Positions 1 through 10,673 of a stretch of 64,000 nucleotides of DNA are shown here, piece by piece. The stretch is from positions 496,001-560,000 of the forward strand of contig NZ_LN890656.1 in assembly GCF_900066015.1 (NCBI RefSeq). Reading direction: 5' to 3'. Both the position numbers and the translations under genes were made by a program. Source of the DNA: Candidatus Promineifilum breve. GTDB lineage: Bacteria; Chloroflexota; Anaerolineae; Promineifilales; Promineifilaceae. How positions within the stretch are numbered: the stretch's first letter is position 1; each line of letters begins with the position of its first letter. The notes under the pieces are model-generated. The model was not told the DNA's origin. It did not search any database and saw only the letters and a program-made list of their open reading frames with translations.

Positions 1-412
1 CGTGGAGCACCACCATCGTGAAAATGTCGGATTCGGTGATGATGCCGACCACGTGCATCCCCTCATCGACCACCGGCAGGCCGCTGACGCGATACTCCAG
101 CATTGTCCGCGCCGCCTCGGCCAGTGTGGCGTCGGCGGTGATCGTCCTGGGGTGGCGGGTCATAATCTTTTCGATCTTGAGCGACGACAGCAGGTAGTTC
201 ATCTCCCAGATGCTGAGGGAAGTGGCCGGCGATGGCTCGGCACTGCGAATGTCGCCGATGGTGATGATGCCCACGAGGCGGCCCTCATCGTCAACGACGG
301 GCATACGCCGTATCTCCTCGGTGGTCATCATCTGGTGCGCTTCGGGCAGGGTCGTCTCCGGCCGGATGGTGATGACGTCGCTGGACATCCAGTCCCGCAC
401 GAGTTCTTTCAT
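1..412 (-). CDS. CBS-domain pair protein (3' end outside window)
   Basis: On the minus strand an ATG at 412 opens a frame that runs out of the window; 137 codons are visible. The protein starts MKELVRDWMSSDVITI and holds two CBS motifs, each ending in the usual V-G-I-I-T pattern (RLVGIITIGDI near residue 50 and HVVGIITESDI near residue 130). Tandem CBS domains form a Bateman module that typically binds adenine nucleotides and acts as an energy or ionic sensor. No extra catalytic domain is visible in the part present, so it may be a stand-alone CBS protein or the N-terminus of a larger one. It is divergent from the acetyltransferase at 740. Confidence 0.85.
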   Translation of the reverse strand, partial: MKELVRDWMSSDVITIRPETTLPEAHQMMTTEEIRRMPVVDDEGRLVGIITIGDIRSAEPSPATSLSIWEMNYLLSSLKIEKIMTRHPRTITADATLAEAARTMLEYRVSGLPVVDEGMHVVGIITESDIFTMVVLH

Positions 413-739
413 GGACTTCTCCCGTCCAGAAACCGAGCTTCTTCCTGGAAACTCGGTTTCTAAAACTTATACCTCATTATAACCGATTCGCCGGGGGAAA
501 AGACAGTAACAAACGTCACGCCCGCGGGGTGACAATTGCCGACAAGGTGTGTAAAAAAAAGGGGAGGCGGCGCCATCTTGGGAATGACGCCGCCCACAGA
601 AATGAACAGTTCCCATCGGGGTGGGAAGGAGTAAGGAGCATCTATAAAATAGCCCGCGAAACTTAATAAACGACTTACGGTATTATGAGAAAATTCACGG
701 GTTTTTTTCGCCAGGATGTTCTATTGTAGGTAAGGAATT
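413..739. other. Divergent intergenic region with two hairpins and a family A palindrome
   Basis: This 327-bp gap separates two divergent genes. It contains a family A palindrome (428-461), an A-rich run near 553-560, a GC stem (GGCGGCG 566-572 pairing with CGCCGCC 588-594) and a second hairpin (TTCCCA 610-615 with TGGGAA 622-627). It probably holds the promoters of both neighbours. The two stems could belong to the leader of the acetyltransferase mRNA, but I do not recognise a known riboswitch. Confidence 0.45.
428..461. repeat. Family A palindrome (AACCGAG / CTCGGTT)
   Basis: Inverted repeat AGAAACCGAG...CTCGGTTTCT with a short variable centre. The same element recurs at 21197, 22909, 22994, 27104, 27163 and 27219, and is split by the IS at 29918. 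Confidence 0.9.
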
Positions 740-1246
740 ATGCTGATTAGACCGGAAGAATTACACGATGAAACGGCTATTCGGGAGGTAAATCAACTGG
801 CTTTCGGCCAGGAGGCCGAAGGCGCATTAGTCGATGCCTTGCGGGAGGCCGGGGCGGTGCTTTGCTCGCTGGTGGCCGAGGACGACGGCCGGATCGTCGG
901 CCACATCCTGTTCAGTCCGGCCACGTTGGAGGACGGGCCAAGCCGTTGGGAAGTGGCCGCGCTGGGGCCGGTGGCGGTGCACCCCGAGCACCAGCGCCGT
1001 GGCATCGGCAGCGCCCTGATCCTTGCTGGGCTGGACATCTGCCGCGTGCGGGGTTATGACGTCGCCATCCTGCTGGGCCACCCGGCCTACTACCCCCGCT
1101 TTGGCTTTCGGCCGGCCGCGCCGCTGGGCATCCGCTGGGAACATGACGCGCCGGAAGAGGCGTTTATGGTGATGGAGCTTCAGGCGGGGGCATTGGCCGG
1201 GCGGCAAGGGATCATTCGCTTCCGGCCGGAGTTTGAGGGGGTGTGA
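740..1246 (+). CDS. GNAT family N-acetyltransferase (YhbS-like)
   Basis: A 168-residue single-domain GNAT protein that would transfer an acetyl group from acetyl-CoA to an amine of unknown identity in the cytoplasm. Motif A is clear: VAVHPEHQRRGIGSALI around residue 85 contains the Q/R-x-x-G-x-G pyrophosphate-binding loop. The later segment LGHPAYYPRFGF is typical of the YhbS/COG3153 subgroup. The ATG at 740 has AAGGA about 5 bases upstream. Its 3' end overlaps the convergent mscS-like gene by 35 bp, so transcription of the two genes may interfere. Confidence 0.85.
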   Translation: MLIRPEELHDETAIREVNQLAFGQEAEGALVDALREAGAVLCSLVAEDDGRIVGHILFSPATLEDGPSRWEVAALGPVAVHPEHQRRGIGSALILAGLDICRVRGYDVAILLGHPAYYPRFGFRPAAPLGIRWEHDAPEEAFMVMELQAGALAGRQGIIRFRPEFEGV

Positions 1247-2105
1247 CCGCCCCCATATTCACCAGACTCACCGGGCGCGGCGCGGCCATCGTGATGCCCG
1301 CCTCATCGAAGCGCAACTTCACCTGCTCGGTAAGATCGTACCGCACGCGGCCATAATCGGCCGGCTGCACGTAGGGCTGGAAGACAAGCTCAACACCGTT
1401 CTGGCTCAGGGCTTTCACGGCGATGACCGCCGGCGGCTCGGCGCGGACGCGCGGATCGGCCGCGGCCAGCGCCTGCAAGATCTCCTTGGCTCGCCGCAGA
1501 TCCGCCTCGTAGCCGACGGTGAACTCCATATCGACCCGCCGCCAGCCCAGGTCGGTGAAATTGACGATGGGATTGCCCATCACCTCGCGGTTGGGCATCA
1601 GCAGCAGGCTGTTATCGGGCGTGCGCAGGATGGTGTGGAAGAAGTGGACCGAATCGACCGTCCCCAGGCGGCGATCCCCGCCGACCTCGATGGAGTCGGC
1701 GTCGCGATAGGGGCGCAGCATGATGATCAACAGCCCCGAGGCCAGATTGGACAGCGAGTCCTGGAGGGCCAGACCAATCGCCAGGGCGCTGGCCCCCAGC
1801 ACAGCGATCAATGACGTCATCGGAATGCCCAGATTGCCCAGGGCGATGAGGGCGACGAGAATGATGCCGACGATGGTCAGGGCTTTGTCGAAGAAATCGA
1901 CGGTCAGCGCATCCAGCGGGCGGCGTTCCAGATTGCGCCGCACGAAACGCACCAGCAGGGTGACGAGGACGCGGCCGATCACAAAGATGAGGATCGACAC
2001 CAGCAGCCGCCCCAGCAGCACGGGCAGATCGTCAGCCTTGAAGCTGGTCAGCCAGGTGATGAATTGCTGATCGCCGGATTGGGTGAGGTCTATGACAGAG
2101 GGCAT
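1212..2105 (-). CDS. mscS: Small-conductance mechanosensitive channel, MscS family
   Basis: 297 residues, close to E. coli MscS (286). An N-terminal membrane segment (about residues 28-55) is followed by a second hydrophobic stretch (about 75-95) and by the pore helix TM3 with its small-residue packing (LIAVLGASALAIGLALQDSL), then the SNLASGLLIIM turn into the cytoplasmic beta and alpha/beta domains. These homoheptameric channels release solutes from the inner membrane during hypo-osmotic shock. The TM3 pattern of alternating Ala, Gly and Ser and the following V-DSVHFFHTILRT strand support a genuine MscS core without extra domains. The C-terminus overlaps the convergent acetyltransferase. Confidence 0.93.
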   Translation of the reverse strand: MPSVIDLTQSGDQQFITWLTSFKADDLPVLLGRLLVSILIFVIGRVLVTLLVRFVRRNLERRPLDALTVDFFDKALTIVGIILVALIALGNLGIPMTSLIAVLGASALAIGLALQDSLSNLASGLLIIMLRPYRDADSIEVGGDRRLGTVDSVHFFHTILRTPDNSLLLMPNREVMGNPIVNFTDLGWRRVDMEFTVGYEADLRRAKEILQALAAADPRVRAEPPAVIAVKALSQNGVELVFQPYVQPADYGRVRYDLTEQVKLRFDEAGITMAAPRPVSLVNMGAVTPPQTPAGSE

Positions 2106-2143
2106 GATAGGGTCTCCTCGTTCGTAGGAATTGAAATCAAAAA

Positions 2144-2176
2144 GCCTGACCGATCGGCTTGTCCGATCGGTCAGGC
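2144..2176 (-). terminator. Intrinsic terminator
   Basis: Perfect 14-bp stem GCCTGACCGATCGG (2144-2157) pairing with 2163-2176 across a 5-nt loop. On the minus strand it is followed by TTTTTGATTTC, as expected for a Rho-independent terminator of the Uma2 gene ending at 2209. Confidence 0.8.
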
Positions 2177-2208
2177 AATTATAGTCTAAACGCGCGATGA
2201 TTCGCCCG

Positions 2209-2907
2209 CTATGAGCTTGATTGGAGGGTTTGCCTGAACGCTTCGTGCTCCGGGGTGGCGATGCCCGCTCTCAAGTCGGCCAGCAATCCGGCCACGTCAT
2301 CGGCCCAAAATTTGTCCGAATGGAAATGCAGCCCGGGAAAGGCCTGGCTTCTGATGAGCCCATCCGCGCCAGGCGCGACGGCTACGTAGCGCCCCTCATC
2401 CAGTTGATACCAGATCGTCTCGCGTTCCAGCGTGAGCAGGATCACGTACTCCCGCACCCCGGCGCGACGATAGACCCGCATTTTTTCGTGCAGGTCGTAG
2501 GCGGCGCTGGAAATGGCGACCTCCACGACCAGTTCCGGCGCGCCGTGGAGATAGCTGCCGACGGCCTTCGTCTGGCCGCCCTCGGCCACACACAGGGCCG
2601 CGTCGGGTTGCACTTCGTTTTCCGCGTCCAGCCGCACGGTGGCATTGTCGAGAAGGAGTAAGCCCGGCGTGGCCGCGCAATAAGTGCCAAGCCAGCCTAT
2701 AACGGTCGCATGGCGACTACTGTGTTCTACGCCGACAGGCGACGGCACGTAGACAACACCTTCGATGAGTTCCGCTTTTTTCAAATGGGGCTGGGCGTGG
2801 TAACGACGCTCGAATTCGGCGCGGGTGAGGTGATCGCCGTTCTGGAGCGCGGGAATGGCGGCGTCCGGTATTCGTTTTTTCGCTTTTTCCTGAGTCCTGA
2901 CGCTCAT
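2209..2907 (-). CDS. Uma2 family (DUF820) putative restriction-like endonuclease
   Basis: 232 residues. The PD-(D/E)XK-like core of the Uma2/DUF820 family is recognisable: LIEGVVYVPSPVGVEHS near residue 48, VQPDAALCV (acidic residue), APELVVEVAISSAAYDLHEK and the GVREYVILL strand. These proteins are abundant in Cyanobacteria and Chloroflexota; their nuclease activity is predicted from the fold and the biological role is unsettled. The GVREYVILL segment deviates from the common GVxEYWxxD, so activity is uncertain here. It is followed by an intrinsic terminator and preceded by clpB on the same strand; two further Uma2 loci occur in the window. Confidence 0.85.
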   Translation of the reverse strand: MSVRTQEKAKKRIPDAAIPALQNGDHLTRAEFERRYHAQPHLKKAELIEGVVYVPSPVGVEHSSRHATVIGWLGTYCAATPGLLLLDNATVRLDAENEVQPDAALCVAEGGQTKAVGSYLHGAPELVVEVAISSAAYDLHEKMRVYRRAGVREYVILLTLERETIWYQLDEGRYVAVAPGADGLIRSQAFPGLHFHSDKFWADDVAGLLADLRAGIATPEHEAFRQTLQSSS

Positions 2908-2962
2908 GGCATGACCTTTGATTTAGTTAGGCGCAACTACCATAAATGATTATATCACATCA

Positions 2963-2996
2963 AGACCTGACAGGTTTCAGAAAACCTGTCAGGTCT
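2963..2996. repeat. Family D palindrome (CCTGTCAGG), likely clpB terminator
   Basis: Perfect 15-bp inverted repeat AGACCTGACAGGTTT (2963-2977) with 2982-2996 around a 4-nt centre, starting 6 bp beyond the clpB stop. Related copies occur at 23474-23517 and 59647-59695. No strong T-run follows on the minus strand. Confidence 0.8.
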
Positions 2997-3001
2997 ACTC
3001 C

Positions 3002-5605
<2,604 letters not shown>

Positions 5606-5624
5606 TGTCTACCTTCCGCAAACT

Positions 5625-5840
5625 TGTAGGGCGGGTTGGCAACCCGCCTTCTTCCACCCTGGGCGGGATACCATCCCGCCCTACAATATTTGTAGGGCGG
5701 GTTGGCAACCCGCCTTCTTCCACCCTGGGCGGGATACCATCCCGCCCTACAATATTTGTAGGGCGGGTTGGCAACCCGCCTTCTTCCACCCTGGGCGGGA
5801 TACCATCCCGCGCTACATTTAGGGCGGGTTGGCAACCCAC
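5625..5840. repeat. 66-bp tandem array of family C palindromes
   Basis: Units start at 5625, 5691 and 5757 (period 66 bp), with a partial fourth from about 5819. Each unit carries GTAGGGCGGG, GTTGGCAACCCGCC, a spacer TTCTTCCACCCTGG and GGCGGGATACCATCCCGCC, and can fold into a long hairpin. A single related element lies at 34006-34083. Because 66 is a multiple of three the array keeps several frames open, but nothing suggests coding. Confidence 0.95.
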
Positions 5841-6014
5841 GTCTGACCGCGAGACAAAAATCTCGCGCACCGATGGATAGTATGCCACAACCGGATCAGA
5901 AATTCGTTAGCCGGAAGTCAGAAATGCCTTAACAGTGGAAATTTGCTCCCAGCATGGCGCTCAGGACCGGTCATAACCCCCCTCCAACACAGCCGGAGGA
6001 TATACCTAATGACG

Positions 6015-6047
6015 TGACATTCGTCGGAAAAACACATGACATTCGTC
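6015..6047. promoter_or_regulatory. Direct repeat TGACATTCGTC, 22-bp spacing
   Basis: The 11-mer TGACATTCGTC occurs exactly at 6015-6025 and 6037-6047, two helical turns apart, 160 bp upstream of the secreted protein gene at 6209. The arrangement resembles a tandem activator site. No factor can be named from sequence. The rest of 5841-6208 shows no gene. Confidence 0.45.
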
Positions 6048-6208
6048 ACTATCCCCCACCAAATAAAGCTGCTTAGAATAATCAGTAGGGGAAGACTTCT
6101 CTCGCCGGAACCCATTAGATCAAGCCAGTCTGACCGATTCTGACGATCGGCAAGCCTCCCATCTCGATTCACCTCATTGTTCTTTGCTGTGAGTAAGGAG
6201 CCAGCAAA

Positions 6209-7510
6209 ATGAATACCAAGCGGATCATGCAGTGGGTAATCGTGCTGTTTCTATTGGCCGCGCTGCCGGTGATGACGGCGGTGTTGGCGCAGGGACAGGA
6301 ACCGGCGGCCAAGCAGTTGCCGGTCGCCACGGAGAAGGGCGAGTCGGCCGCGCCCGAAACATATAACAAGTACGAGAGTGAGGCGAACAACACGTTCGCG
6401 ACCGCCGACCCGATGAATATCGGGGACGTCATGGGCGGGGTCATCGGGAGCGCCGGTGATATCGATTACTTCAAGTTCTCGCCGGCCGAGAGAGGCTATG
6501 TCCTGATTGACATGGAGGCACAATCCATCGGGTCGACAAATCTCGACACGGTAATTTGCCTCTATAATTGGGCCGGCACGTTGGAGAAGTGCAACGACGA
6601 CACCTATTCAAGCCCGGACTCGATCCTGTTCTACAGTTCCGATCCGGCGCCATCACCCTACTACGTCACTGTGATCGATTATGCAAATTCCAGTGGCGGG
6701 GCCGATCATGACTACGAGTTGATTGTGTCCAGCCCCTTGCTGATCAGCGCGGATGCGAAAAAATTCGGGACGAAGGTAATTGACGGCATCTCCTTCCAGT
6801 CGCAGGATATTATGGCCTGGTCGGAGCTGAATACCGGCGACGAGAAGTGGATGATGTTCTTTGACGGTTCGGATGTCGGTGTCGACAAGCCGATGGCGTC
6901 TTTCGCCTATCAGGGTTCTCCCGGTGTCGATACCTTGATCATGGCGTTCCCCACGAATTTCACCATTCCGGGGCTAGGCACCGCAACACCCTATCATGTC
7001 GCGGCGTTCGATTTTGATGTCGCCGGGCCGGATACGGAGGGGGAGTTCACGTGGATTCACTCCGCGTGGAATAATGCCGATGGTTTATCGACGGCAGGCG
7101 AAAAGATCGATGCCTTCGATGTAACCGGCGGCGCCTATTGTTGGGGAGAGTACATCAGTACAACCGGCGCGGCCAAGCTGAAGGGATACTGGGGTAGCTT
7201 CTTCAACCAGGCCGACGAGGATATATTCGTGTGGAAAGAATCCTCCCCCTTCGGCTGGGATTACTGCTTCGACGGCAGCAATGTCCCCGGCTTGGCGGCC
7301 GAGGATGTTTACGCCCTGGCCTATGATGTTTTGAACAACCGGATGCTCATGACTATCGTGGGGAAAGGCAATATTGCCGGCCACCTTGTTACCCAGAAGG
7401 ACATCTTCGCCATCAACTTCCCCAGCTACACCTGGGGCGGTATCGTCTGGCACGGGCCAGATCACGGCTGGAACTTCAATATCGATGCGTTTGAGTGGAC
7501 CGGCTGGTAA
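6209..7510 (+). CDS. Secreted PPC-domain protein with GSDVG modules
   Basis: 433 residues. A signal peptide (about 1-28, hydrophobic VIVLFLLAALPVMTAVLA, cleavage likely before QGQ) is followed by a pre-peptidase C-terminal (PPC)-like domain at about 45-175 with ANNTFATADPM, the DIDYFKF core and the closing DHDYELIV strand. The C-terminal half (about 185-433) holds three modules marked by FDGSDVG, GLSTAGEKIDAFDV and FDGSNVPGLAAEDV. The same three-module block occurs in the proteins at 37192 and 46882. PPC domains are usually beta-sandwiches on exported proteins; no catalytic domain is seen. AAGGAG precedes the ATG by about 9 bases. A strong terminator follows at 7556. Confidence 0.85.
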   Translation: MNTKRIMQWVIVLFLLAALPVMTAVLAQGQEPAAKQLPVATEKGESAAPETYNKYESEANNTFATADPMNIGDVMGGVIGSAGDIDYFKFSPAERGYVLIDMEAQSIGSTNLDTVICLYNWAGTLEKCNDDTYSSPDSILFYSSDPAPSPYYVTVIDYANSSGGADHDYELIVSSPLLISADAKKFGTKVIDGISFQSQDIMAWSELNTGDEKWMMFFDGSDVGVDKPMASFAYQGSPGVDTLIMAFPTNFTIPGLGTATPYHVAAFDFDVAGPDTEGEFTWIHSAWNNADGLSTAGEKIDAFDVTGGAYCWGEYISTTGAAKLKGYWGSFFNQADEDIFVWKESSPFGWDYCFDGSNVPGLAAEDVYALAYDVLNNRMLMTIVGKGNIAGHLVTQKDIFAINFPSYTWGGIVWHGPDHGWNFNIDAFEWTGW

Positions 7511-7555
7511 CGGCCGGCTGGGTCAGCCCAGAGCGCGACCCATCCTCTGAAAGTC

Positions 7556-7598
7556 GAATCCGCCCGGCGGCCTGGAACCGCCGGGCGGATTCGTTTTC
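7556..7598 (+). terminator. Intrinsic terminator
   Basis: 15-bp perfect stem GAATCCGCCCGGCGG (7556-7570) with 7578-7592, 7-nt loop, followed by GTTTTCC. It ends the transcript of the secreted protein gene and insulates the downstream operon. Confidence 0.85.
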
Positions 7599-7682
7599 CT
7601 CAAGCTGTGTAGTCCATGAATGAGTCCCTTTCCCGACCGACGATGCAACCGGAACGGCCATTCATGCGTAATAATACACAGT

Positions 7683-9014
7683 ATGTCGGTTGTTACGAAC
7701 GACCGGCGTCTATTGACGCCGGAGCAGATTGCGGGCCTGGCCCCCGACCACGCCACGTTGCGTGGTGCGCGGGAGTTGGCCGGGGGCGATAACTGGCTGT
7801 CCAGCGGCTATCACCACAGCGACGGCCGCCGCCTGCTCTGGGCCGAATTCCCCGAAAGCCGCCGTCCCGCCACGCAAACGGCCATCACCTTGCCCACCTT
7901 GCGCGCGGCCTGCCACTGCGCCGCCCTGCGCTTCCCCTGCCGCCACGTCGTCGCCCTGCTGCTGCGCGACGACGCCGGCCGCCTCGAACCAGCCCAACCC
8001 CCACCGTGGGCCGCCGGTCTGACCCGCGCCCGATCGGCCGCCACCAAACCCGCCGCGCCGGCCACCGACGACCGCCGCCGGGCCGCCCTGTTGGCCGGTA
8101 TGGCCGACCTGCACCTGTGGCTGGCCGACCTGACCCGCCACGGCCTGGCCGACCTGCCGCGCCGCGACCGCCGCTTCTGGAACGACATGGCCGACCGGCT
8201 GGCCGGGAGCTACGCCGTCGAGGCCGCCCGCGAACTGCGCGAACTGGCCCTCATCCCCGGCAGCGGCCCCCATTGGCCGGAGCGCCTGCTGCCGCGCCTC
8301 GGCCGTCTGGCCTTGCTGGCCGAAGCCTGTCGCCACCTCGACGACCTGCCGCCGGGCGAGCGCGGCGACGTGCTGGCCGCCGCCGGGCGGCCGCCGCGCC
8401 CCGCCGATGACCTCGTCGCCGACGACCCTGTCGCCGACGACTGGCTCATCGTCGGGCGGCGACAGGACACCGTCAACCGCCAACACCGCGAGCGCGTCTG
8501 GCTCCACGGCCTCGCCTCCGGCCGCTGGGCGCTGCTGAGCGACACCTACACCATCGGGCGGCGCGAAGGCGTCTATTTGCCCGCCGGGGCCACGGTCGGC
8601 GGCGAACTGGCCTTCCTGCCCTCGGCCGCGCCGCTGGCCGCCCGTGCCGCGGCCGATCTGCAACTCTGCCCCACCTCGCCCGGCGAGCAGCCCGTGGCCG
8701 GCGATCTCGATCAGGCCATCGCCGCCTATGCCGCCGCGCTGGCCGCCAACCCGTGGCTGCGCGTCTATCCGCTGGCGTTGGCCCACGTCACGCTGGAGCC
8801 GCCGGCCACCGCCGCGTCCACGTGGCGCGTCCGCGATGGTGGCGGGCGCTGGCTGCCGCTGCCGCCGCGCTTCGCCCACGGCTGGCGGCTGCTGGCCCTG
8901 ACCGGCGGGCGGCCGATGACCCTCTTTGGCGAATGGGACGGGGCGACCTTCACGCCGCTCAGCGTCTATTGGGACGGCTGGCGCGCCCTGGCCGGCTGGC
9001 GGGGGTTGCCATGA
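7683..9014 (+). CDS. SWIM zinc-finger protein (first gene of MoxR/VWA operon)
   Basis: 443 residues from the ATG at 7683, chosen because MSVVTNDRRLLTPEQIAGLA matches the usual start of this family; an ATG at 7620 would add 21 residues with no family resemblance. The SWIM motif is at about residues 77-90: CHCAALRFPCRH gives the C-x-C-x(n)-C-x-H zinc ligands, which usually bind DNA or protein partners. The rest is Ala/Leu/Arg rich with no catalytic motif recognised. Its stop overlaps the start of the DUF5691 gene (ATGA), so the two are translationally coupled. It heads a five-gene operon with MoxR and VWA proteins; its role there is unknown to me. Confidence 0.85.
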   Translation: MSVVTNDRRLLTPEQIAGLAPDHATLRGARELAGGDNWLSSGYHHSDGRRLLWAEFPESRRPATQTAITLPTLRAACHCAALRFPCRHVVALLLRDDAGRLEPAQPPPWAAGLTRARSAATKPAAPATDDRRRAALLAGMADLHLWLADLTRHGLADLPRRDRRFWNDMADRLAGSYAVEAARELRELALIPGSGPHWPERLLPRLGRLALLAEACRHLDDLPPGERGDVLAAAGRPPRPADDLVADDPVADDWLIVGRRQDTVNRQHRERVWLHGLASGRWALLSDTYTIGRREGVYLPAGATVGGELAFLPSAAPLAARAAADLQLCPTSPGEQPVAGDLDQAIAAYAAALAANPWLRVYPLALAHVTLEPPATAASTWRVRDGGGRWLPLPPRFAHGWRLLALTGGRPMTLFGEWDGATFTPLSVYWDGWRALAGWRGLP

Positions 9015-10546
9015 GCGATGCCCTGACCGGCGCGGCCCTGCTCGGCGCGGCGCGGGCCGGGTTGCCGCCGGCCGAAACGCTGCCGGCGGCGTTGGCCGCG
9101 CTCCACGCTGAACTGAGCCAACGCCCACCGGCCGAGGCGCTGCTGCCGCTGATCGGCGCGACGGCGCTCTACGAGGCCGCCGGCCGCCGGCCCGCCCGCG
9201 ATGAAAGCGGCTGGCGCTTGCCCGCCTTCCGGCCGGAGGGGGATCTACCCCCCTGCTCCCCGGCCGCGGCCCACCTGCTGGAGCGCCTGTTGAACGGGCA
9301 AGACACGCCCCTCTTGCCGGAGTTTCTGGCTCGCCTGGCCGCCGCCGGGCAGCGCGCCCCGGACGACTTGCTGCCCTACGTGCTGGAACATGGCGCGAAA
9401 ATCCCCCGCCTGCGCCCGCAACTGCTGCCTATCGTGGGTGAGCGTGGCCGCTGGCTGGCGGCGCTCAATCCGGCCTGGCGCTATGCCGCCGTCGATCCGG
9501 CCGACCCGCGCTCGTTGCGCGGCGCGTGGGAGGCCGACCCCGCCGGGCGCGCGCCGCTGGCCGTCTATGTCCGCCAACGCGACCCGGCCGCCGCCCGCCG
9601 CCTGATCGAATCGACCTGGCGGGCGGAGCCGGACACGGCGCGGCGGGCGCTGCTGGGCGCGCTGGAAAACGGCCTGTCAATGGCCGACGAGCCGTTTCTG
9701 GAGCGGGCCTTGGACGACCGCGACGCGCTGACCCGGCACAAGGCGGCCGACCTGCTGGCCGCGTTGCCCGATTCGCGCCTCGTCGGGCGTATCACCGCCG
9801 CCGCCGGCGATATCCTGATCCTGAAGGACGGCAGCCTGGCCCCCCACTTTCCGGGGCCGGTCAGCGACGCGTTGGCCCGCGATGGCGTGGCACGCGAAGG
9901 CGTGGCACGCGAGAGCGTGGCCCGCACCGAGAACGACGCCCGCCCCGGCGCGCCGCGCTCGCCGACGGAATGGTCGCGCCTGCTCAGCAGCACCGTCGGC
10001 GTTATCCCCCCGGCCCACTGGGCGGCGCGCTTCGGGCTGGCGCCGGCGGCGCTGGTGAAGGCTGCGCTGGCCGGCAAGTGGCCGCGCACGCTGCTGAGCG
10101 CCCTGGCGACGGCCGCCCTGCGCCGCCGCGATATGGGCTGGATCGACGCTCTGTTCGCCGCCGACGGCTATAGCGAACGGGTGGGGCTATTACTAGGGGC
10201 GCTGGAACCGGCCGATTGCTACGCCCGCCTGGCCGAGTGCCTGCCGGCCGGCGACGACGCGGCCGTTGTCGTCTTCCTGCGCCGCTGGCCCGGCCCGTGG
10301 GATGAGCCGAGCGCCCGGCAATTGATCGACTTTCTGGCCGGCCACGCCGCCATTGCCCCGGACACGCGCCACGGCCCGACGCTGCGCTTTCTGTCGCGCC
10401 AATTCGCCCAGCGCTGCCCGCCGTCGCTGGCCGGCCACGCCGCCGATGCCGCCGCCCGCGCCGCCGGAAGTGCCTGGAAAGCGGCGCTCAGTCAGCTGGC
10501 GGCTACGCTGCGGCTGCGGCATCAGTTGGTTGAGGCGGTGGGATGA
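9011..10546 (+). CDS. DUF5691 family protein
   Basis: 511 residues from ATG 9011, which sits in a 4-bp ATGA overlap with the SWIM gene; the longer frame upstream is the SWIM gene read in another frame. MSDALTGAALLGAARAG is the typical family start. The protein is Ala/Leu rich with HEAT-like helical repeats around 210-260 (WEADPAGRAPLAV, SLRGAWEADP) and a second block from 330. Residues 286-305 come from a 15-bp tandem DNA repeat (four units, 9866-9925) encoding xALAR-DGVAR-EGVAR-ESVAR. Function unknown; its constant association with SWIM, MoxR, DUF5682 and VWA genes suggests a scaffold or adaptor role (inference). Confidence 0.85.
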   Translation: MSDALTGAALLGAARAGLPPAETLPAALAALHAELSQRPPAEALLPLIGATALYEAAGRRPARDESGWRLPAFRPEGDLPPCSPAAAHLLERLLNGQDTPLLPEFLARLAAAGQRAPDDLLPYVLEHGAKIPRLRPQLLPIVGERGRWLAALNPAWRYAAVDPADPRSLRGAWEADPAGRAPLAVYVRQRDPAAARRLIESTWRAEPDTARRALLGALENGLSMADEPFLERALDDRDALTRHKAADLLAALPDSRLVGRITAAAGDILILKDGSLAPHFPGPVSDALARDGVAREGVARESVARTENDARPGAPRSPTEWSRLLSSTVGVIPPAHWAARFGLAPAALVKAALAGKWPRTLLSALATAALRRRDMGWIDALFAADGYSERVGLLLGALEPADCYARLAECLPAGDDAAVVVFLRRWPGPWDEPSARQLIDFLAGHAAIAPDTRHGPTLRFLSRQFAQRCPPSLAGHAADAAARAAGSAWKAALSQLAATLRLRHQLVEAVG

Positions 10547-10584
10547 GCGATGAGAAACGCATAGACGCCAAGGAAGGAATAATT

Positions 10585-10653
10585 TGCCTTTGTAGTTAGT
10601 CGATTTATCGCCGTTCTTAAGAGGAGCACTAAAGTGCTTACTACGAGCAAAGA
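10585..10653. repeat. Family B palindrome inside the MoxR operon
   Basis: Imperfect inverted repeat GTAGTTAGTCGATTTATCGC...GTGCTTACTACGAGC between the DUF5691 stop and the MoxR start. It resembles copies at 27994, 42094 and 44103. It could form a hairpin in the polycistronic mRNA and change relative expression of the two halves of the operon. Confidence 0.85.
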
Positions 10654-10673
10654 GGGCAACAGAGGAGAACCAC

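Noticed and set aside
5625-5840. CRISPR array
   Set aside because: Units are contiguous 66-bp repeats without unique spacers, and no cas genes are near.
8753-9010. N-terminal extension of the DUF5691 protein
   Set aside because: This part overlaps the SWIM gene in another frame and is Arg/Ala-rich; the ATG at 9011 gives a family-typical start and an ATGA overlap.
7710-9128. 472-codon frame opposite the SWIM gene
   Set aside because: Gly/Arg-rich antisense shadow with no motif; the plus strand has a SWIM motif and operon overlaps.
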